DNA of 64,000 nucleotides from JAGNLV01 sp964612145 (GTDB lineage Bacteria > Zixibacteria > MSB-5A5 > GN15 > FEB-12), in contig CAZTBP010000017.1 in the NCBI GenBank assembly GCA_964612145.1, positions 32,067 through 96,066 on the forward strand, read 5' to 3'. A program made the translations under genes and the position numbers. Below, in pieces: positions 60,892-64,000 of the stretch. Position 1 is the first letter of the stretch; every line of letters begins with the position of its first letter. The notes under the pieces are model-generated. The model was given only the letters and a program-made list of their open reading frames with translations. It was not told where the DNA came from and did no database searches.

Positions 60892-62377
60892 GCAGCATCA
60901 TTCGCCTGGTTTGCTGATCTGTCTCGGTTTCAAGCCGGTAGAGATAGATCCCTGATGAAGACTCCGAGGCGTCCCACGTGACCGAATTCGCGCCTTCTGA
61001 ATGTCCGCTGAAGGACTCGACCTGTCTTCCCAGAATATCGAAGATCTGCAGCCGCCATTTAGTCTCTTCCGGCAGAAAGAAGCTGATTTCAGTGGATGGG
61101 TTGAATGGGTTCGGGTAGTTCTGGTAGAGGGTGAACTCGGCGGGCAGAGGACGAGACTCGACAAGCTTGAGGGAGGCACCGGACAAGCCAACGATGTCAA
61201 GAAAGCTGACATGCGCCTGTGGATCACTTATCCGGAAAGTTACTGTTTCACCGGCGCGGATCACCGGTCGGACTTTGGCCGTGTCAATCATCAGCACTGT
61301 GGGCTCGCGGTCAAACGTGCCGGTCATGATCAAGTCGGTATCGGCAGTGATAGTTCCACCGCAGGGCGAATCAAACCTCAGCCAGAGGCCGGCGACCTCT
61401 GTGGCCGGAGTTACGGTTACGCAGGTGTTTTCGCTATCGCGCTCGACCGCGACATTGGCGGAGAGTTTTTCCCCCCCGATCTTGAGCGGCGGGAACTGGT
61501 CGCCGATGACAATATTGGTCAGCAGGATCATATCGGCGACCGTCAGCGGGTAGCCATCGCGGTTGATATCCGACTGTACGATCTGGGCATCGGGATACTG
61601 ATCGAACACGATGATACCGCGGAGGAAGTAGCTGATGTACAGTATGGCGTCAGCAGCGGCATAGTGAAACTGGTCGAGATTGAGGTCCCCGACCATCATG
61701 CTCCGGCCAACACAGGCCAGATCTGCTCCGCCGGTGATCGCTTTCAGCGAGCGTAATGCAACTACTGCAGGAAAGGTCGTGCAGGTTGAATCGGGCGGGC
61801 CATAGCCGGGGAACGGTTGGTTCCGGGAGGAGTCATACGGATACGTCTCGCGGTAGGCTGATTCGACAACCAGGACCGTGTCCGGGCCGGTGAACAGTAC
61901 GTTGTCATTGCAGTCGCGCCAGTAGAAATAGACCGGGAGAAACATGCAGTCGTTATACGACCGCGTCGAGACCAGCATATTAAGGCGGGCCAGTTCATGG
62001 ATCGCGTCGGGGTCGGAGCAGCCGACAGATGGGTTGCCGAAACCGGTTATTTCAAGCAATTCGGTTGCCTTACCGAGGTCGTAAATACCGAGGGTGTCGC
62101 GGATAACCTTGTAGGTAAAATAATCCCAGCCGCAGGTGTCGATTGTAGCGCCGGGGCGGACCTTCATAAGGTCCATCTCCGTTTCGTTGAGAGCCAGCAG
62201 GATGTCAAATCCGGTCAGGTCGGTGTCGAGACTGTCGGCATAGATCGAGATCTCTGTCGGCCAGCCCATGGAGGCGTCTTTGTCCTTCTCGACATACAAG
62301 CGGCCGGCATCGGCGCCAGGTGCCAGACTGATTAACAGCACCAGCACCATGGTGGTGAGAACGAAACGTGCTTTCAT
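60884..62377 (-). CDS. Exported protein with dockerin-like repeats and T9SS-type C-terminal sorting domain
   Basis: A 497-residue secreted protein. Signal peptide at 1-24 (ending APGADAG). A cohesin-like beta domain (about 30-200) precedes dockerin-like calcium repeats (VGDLNLDQFHYAAADAILYI and SDINRDGYPLTVADMILLTN, about 228-290). The last 85 residues are the FCB-type sorting domain: LYQNYPNPFNPSTEISFFLP, LQIFDILGRQVES, WDASESSSGIYLYRLET. That domain is used by type IX-like export systems. The gene supports an FCB-group assignment. No partner genes for the secretion machinery are in the window. Confidence 0.85.
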   Translation of the reverse strand: MKARFVLTTMVLVLLISLAPGADAGRLYVEKDKDASMGWPTEISIYADSLDTDLTGFDILLALNETEMDLMKVRPGATIDTCGWDYFTYKVIRDTLGIYDLGKATELLEITGFGNPSVGCSDPDAIHELARLNMLVSTRSYNDCMFLPVYFYWRDCNDNVLFTGPDTVLVVESAYRETYPYDSSRNQPFPGYGPPDSTCTTFPAVVALRSLKAITGGADLACVGRSMMVGDLNLDQFHYAAADAILYISYFLRGIIVFDQYPDAQIVQSDINRDGYPLTVADMILLTNIVIGDQFPPLKIGGEKLSANVAVERDSENTCVTVTPATEVAGLWLRFDSPCGGTITADTDLIMTGTFDREPTVLMIDTAKVRPVIRAGETVTFRISDPQAHVSFLDIVGLSGASLKLVESRPLPAEFTLYQNYPNPFNPSTEISFFLPEETKWRLQIFDILGRQVESFSGHSEGANSVTWDASESSSGIYLYRLETETDQQTRRMMLLK

Positions 62378-62470
62378 AGTTTCGGTCCCTCCGCACGATC
62401 AGGAGTAATAATGGAGTGTTCAGTCGTAATATAGCCGGTTGGCTGGATCGTGCAAGGTCTTTTTGACTGG

Positions 62471-63304
62471 TCAGGCGCGGTCGACGGTCAGGGGGTAGGA
62501 GCCGAGGATCTTGATGAACAGCGTCAGTTCCCTGAGGTGCTCGAGGGCGCGCTTGACGACGGGGTCGGTGACGTGGCCTTCGAAATCGACATAGAAGTAG
62601 TAGGACCAGGTCTTGTGGCGGACGGGGCGGGACTCGATCTTGGTCAGGTTGATATCGCGCAAGGCAAAGACCGACAGCATCTTGAACAGGGCGCCGGGCT
62701 GGTTCTTGAAAGAGAAGACTACCGAGGTCTTGCTGTTGCCGGTGACTTTCCGGCGATTTCGGCCCAGCAGCAGGAAGCGGGTGTGGTTGGACTTTTCGTC
62801 CTCGATGGATTTTCGGACGAGCTTCATGCCGTAGAGGTCGGCAGTCAGCGGGCCGGCGATAGCGCCGGCGTTTTCGGGCTGCTCCTCGGCCAGCATTCGT
62901 ACTGCGCCGGCGGTGTCGTAGAACGGAATCGGTTTGAGGTGCTTGTTGGCCGTAAAGAAGTTGCGGCACTGGTCCAGCGCGACCGGGTGGCTGAAGACGG
63001 TCTTTAAGTTCCTGACAGTCGAGCCTTTGGGGCCGATCAGGCAGTGGACCACGCGGAGCTGGGTCTCGCCGATGATTTGCAGGGACCGTTCCAGCAGCAG
63101 ATCGTAGGTGCGGTGGATCGAGCCGACGAGGGAGTTCTCGATCGGGACGACGCCGTAGCGGGCGTGTTTGTTCTCGACGGTGTCAAAGAGCGACTCGAAG
63201 GAGTTGCAGGTGACCGGCGCGATGTTCTCGCCGAGCAGTGAGCGGGCGGCTACCTCGGAAAAGGCGCCGCGGTCGCCCTGGATTGCTACTTTGGTTGCGG
63301 CCAT
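62471..63304 (-). CDS. pheA: Prephenate dehydratase
   Basis: Makes phenylpyruvate from prephenate in phenylalanine synthesis. The 277-residue protein has the PDT domain (VAIQGDRGAFSEVAA at the start, YGVVPIENSLVGSIHRTYDL, and the catalytic NHTRFLLLG near residue 170) followed by the regulatory ACT domain (PGALFKMLSVFALRDINLTK, with the Phe-sensing ESRP motif). There is no chorismate mutase domain, so that activity must be elsewhere. The downstream neighbour on the same strand is the T9SS-type exported protein gene; the CoA-binding protein gene lies 53 bases upstream. Confidence 0.95.
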   Translation of the reverse strand: MAATKVAIQGDRGAFSEVAARSLLGENIAPVTCNSFESLFDTVENKHARYGVVPIENSLVGSIHRTYDLLLERSLQIIGETQLRVVHCLIGPKGSTVRNLKTVFSHPVALDQCRNFFTANKHLKPIPFYDTAGAVRMLAEEQPENAGAIAGPLTADLYGMKLVRKSIEDEKSNHTRFLLLGRNRRKVTGNSKTSVVFSFKNQPGALFKMLSVFALRDINLTKIESRPVRHKTWSYYFYVDFEGHVTDPVVKRALEHLRELTLFIKILGSYPLTVDRA

Positions 63305-63357
63305 ATAGTTCTTATCGCCCCGGCGCGCCGATCCTGAAGGGGGCCGGGGAGTTGTGC

Positions 63358-63738
63358 CTAAAAGAGGTCGCTGCGGAGCATGACGAGGGTGCAGTGTTCG
63401 ACGGTCTCGATGCCGGCGTTGTCGAGTTCTTGCTTGAGGTCATGGTTTTCGGCGCCGGGGTTGAAGATGACGCGGCGCGGTTTGAGATTGAGGATCTCGT
63501 CTTTCATGCCGTCGGAGATTCTCGCGTTGACGTATACGCTGAGGGTATCGATGTCGGACTCGATGTCATTCAGGGACTTGACGCCGGGGATGCCGTCGAC
63601 GGTGTGGCCGGCCGGGTGGACCGGGATCGGTTTGTAGCCGTAGTCTTTGAGCAGGTGGACGGCCTTGAACGAGAAGCGGTCTTGTTTGGGAGAGGCGCCG
63701 AGGACAGCGACGTTGGCTTCTTTCGCGGCACGGGTCAT
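63358..63738 (-). CDS. CoA-binding domain protein (YccU-like)
   Basis: A 126-residue Rossmann-type CoA-binding protein. VAVLGASPKQDRFSFKAVHL opens the nucleotide-binding fold, followed by GYKPIPVHPAGHTVDGIPGV and RRVIFNPGAENHDLKQELDN, as in YccU and the N-terminal part of acyl-CoA synthetase (NDP-forming) subunits. A GGAGG just in front of ATG 63738 fixes the start. The function of stand-alone members is not known. It is 53 bases upstream of pheA and may be co-transcribed with it. Confidence 0.88.
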   Translation of the reverse strand: MTRAAKEANVAVLGASPKQDRFSFKAVHLLKDYGYKPIPVHPAGHTVDGIPGVKSLNDIESDIDTLSVYVNARISDGMKDEILNLKPRRVIFNPGAENHDLKQELDNAGIETVEHCTLVMLRSDLF

Positions 63739-63865
63739 GTAGTATCCTCCGTGATCTTGGTCTTGCGAGTTTCGTTGTTGTCTGCAACAGTTGTGGTGCG
63801 GTGAAGTTGCAGGCCTCGGTGAAAAAGTTAAGTTGTTGAGGGGGATATGGCAATGTGGGTTTGTT

Positions 63866-64000
63866 TGGTAGTGGCGCTCCACGCACCGTGGGTGCGTGGG
63901 CTACGTGGGGGCAAGGGTTGGGTTTGTTTGGTCTTTTTGGTATCACTCGCATACGTATCCTACGCAATAGGTGAGGGGGATGGTTTGGTTCGTTTGTCGG
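63866..64000 (-). repeat. Dispersed intergenic repeat, minus-strand copy (runs to window end)
   Basis: The reverse complement of 63918-63975 matches 22367-22424 at about 54 of 58 positions. A strong hairpin (CCACGCACC...GGTGCGTGG, near 63880-63900) lies beside it, corresponding to the hairpin at 22450-22460 in the other copy. The motif ACCAAACAAACCC occurs twice in this copy. No gene is supported in 63739-64000. Confidence 0.7.

Noticed and set aside
63566..63967. Minus-strand frame whose product shares RRIRMR-IPK-PNKP with a frame at 22057-22548
   Set aside because: The shared peptide comes from a DNA repeat copied in both places; the frames overlap real genes or repeats and lack ribosome binding sites.

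Overview
The window reads as chromosome of a Gram-negative-type bacterium of moderately high GC. My best guess is the FCB superphylum, candidate phylum Zixibacteria or a close relative. The guess rests on a lipid-A-type LpxH phosphatase, an outer-membrane barrel, a T9SS-type C-terminal sorting domain with dockerin-like repeats, a PEP-CTERM protein, TPR lipoproteins, and FCB-style BatA and DUF4139 proteins. No rRNA is present, so this is inference. About 58 genes are called, most of them housekeeping.

Layout. 1-13.3 kb: start of secA (minus), a BI-1 membrane protein, a geranylgeranyl-reductase-type flavoprotein, rsgA, an MCE protein, a GH57 glucanotransferase-like enzyme, a sirtuin, then a tightly overlapping run of a TPR lipoprotein and pyrK-pyrD-pyrF, followed by a GNAT gene and tpx on the minus strand. 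13.4-22.6 kb is the accessory part: a PEP-CTERM protein behind a sigma-54-type promoter, aconitase, a small exported dockerin-like protein, a peroxiredoxin whose peroxidatic residue is encoded by in-frame TGA (selenocysteine), a CRISPR type V-F locus, and many hairpin repeats. 22.6-41.5 kb: a PAS-LuxR regulator, rsmE, gcvT, comB, exported TPR and VWA proteins, an ABC-F ATPase, rpmE, prfA, prmC, nth and purL. 41.5-49.4 kb: a beta-barrel, lpxH, an orphan DNA methyltransferase with a degenerate LeuD-like gene, a nonsense-interrupted exported protein, a HIT hydrolase, an HTH-aconitase-like fusion, a methyltransferase and a radical SAM protein. 49.5-64 kb: ispE-spoVG-tRNA-Gln-prs-rplY, priA, TPR and DUF4139 proteins, a squalene/phytoene synthase, a glycosyltransferase, a T9SS cargo-like protein, pheA and a CoA-binding protein.

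The most important system is at 19647-21396. A 475-residue protein that would normally be labelled an IS605 OrfB transposase aligns by eye with miniature Cas12f effectors over its whole length. Directly downstream on the same strand lie a structured RNA with the layout of Cas12f tracrRNAs, including an anti-repeat, and a minimal array of two 36-nt repeats around one 30-nt spacer. No adaptation genes are visible.

A second unusual pair is the LeuC-like protein (46020-47645) and the LeuD-like protein (43090-43578). Both have lost the cluster-binding or catalytic motifs while keeping the fold, and the large one carries two N-terminal helix-turn-helix-like units. This looks like a repurposed isopropylmalate isomerase, possibly regulatory.
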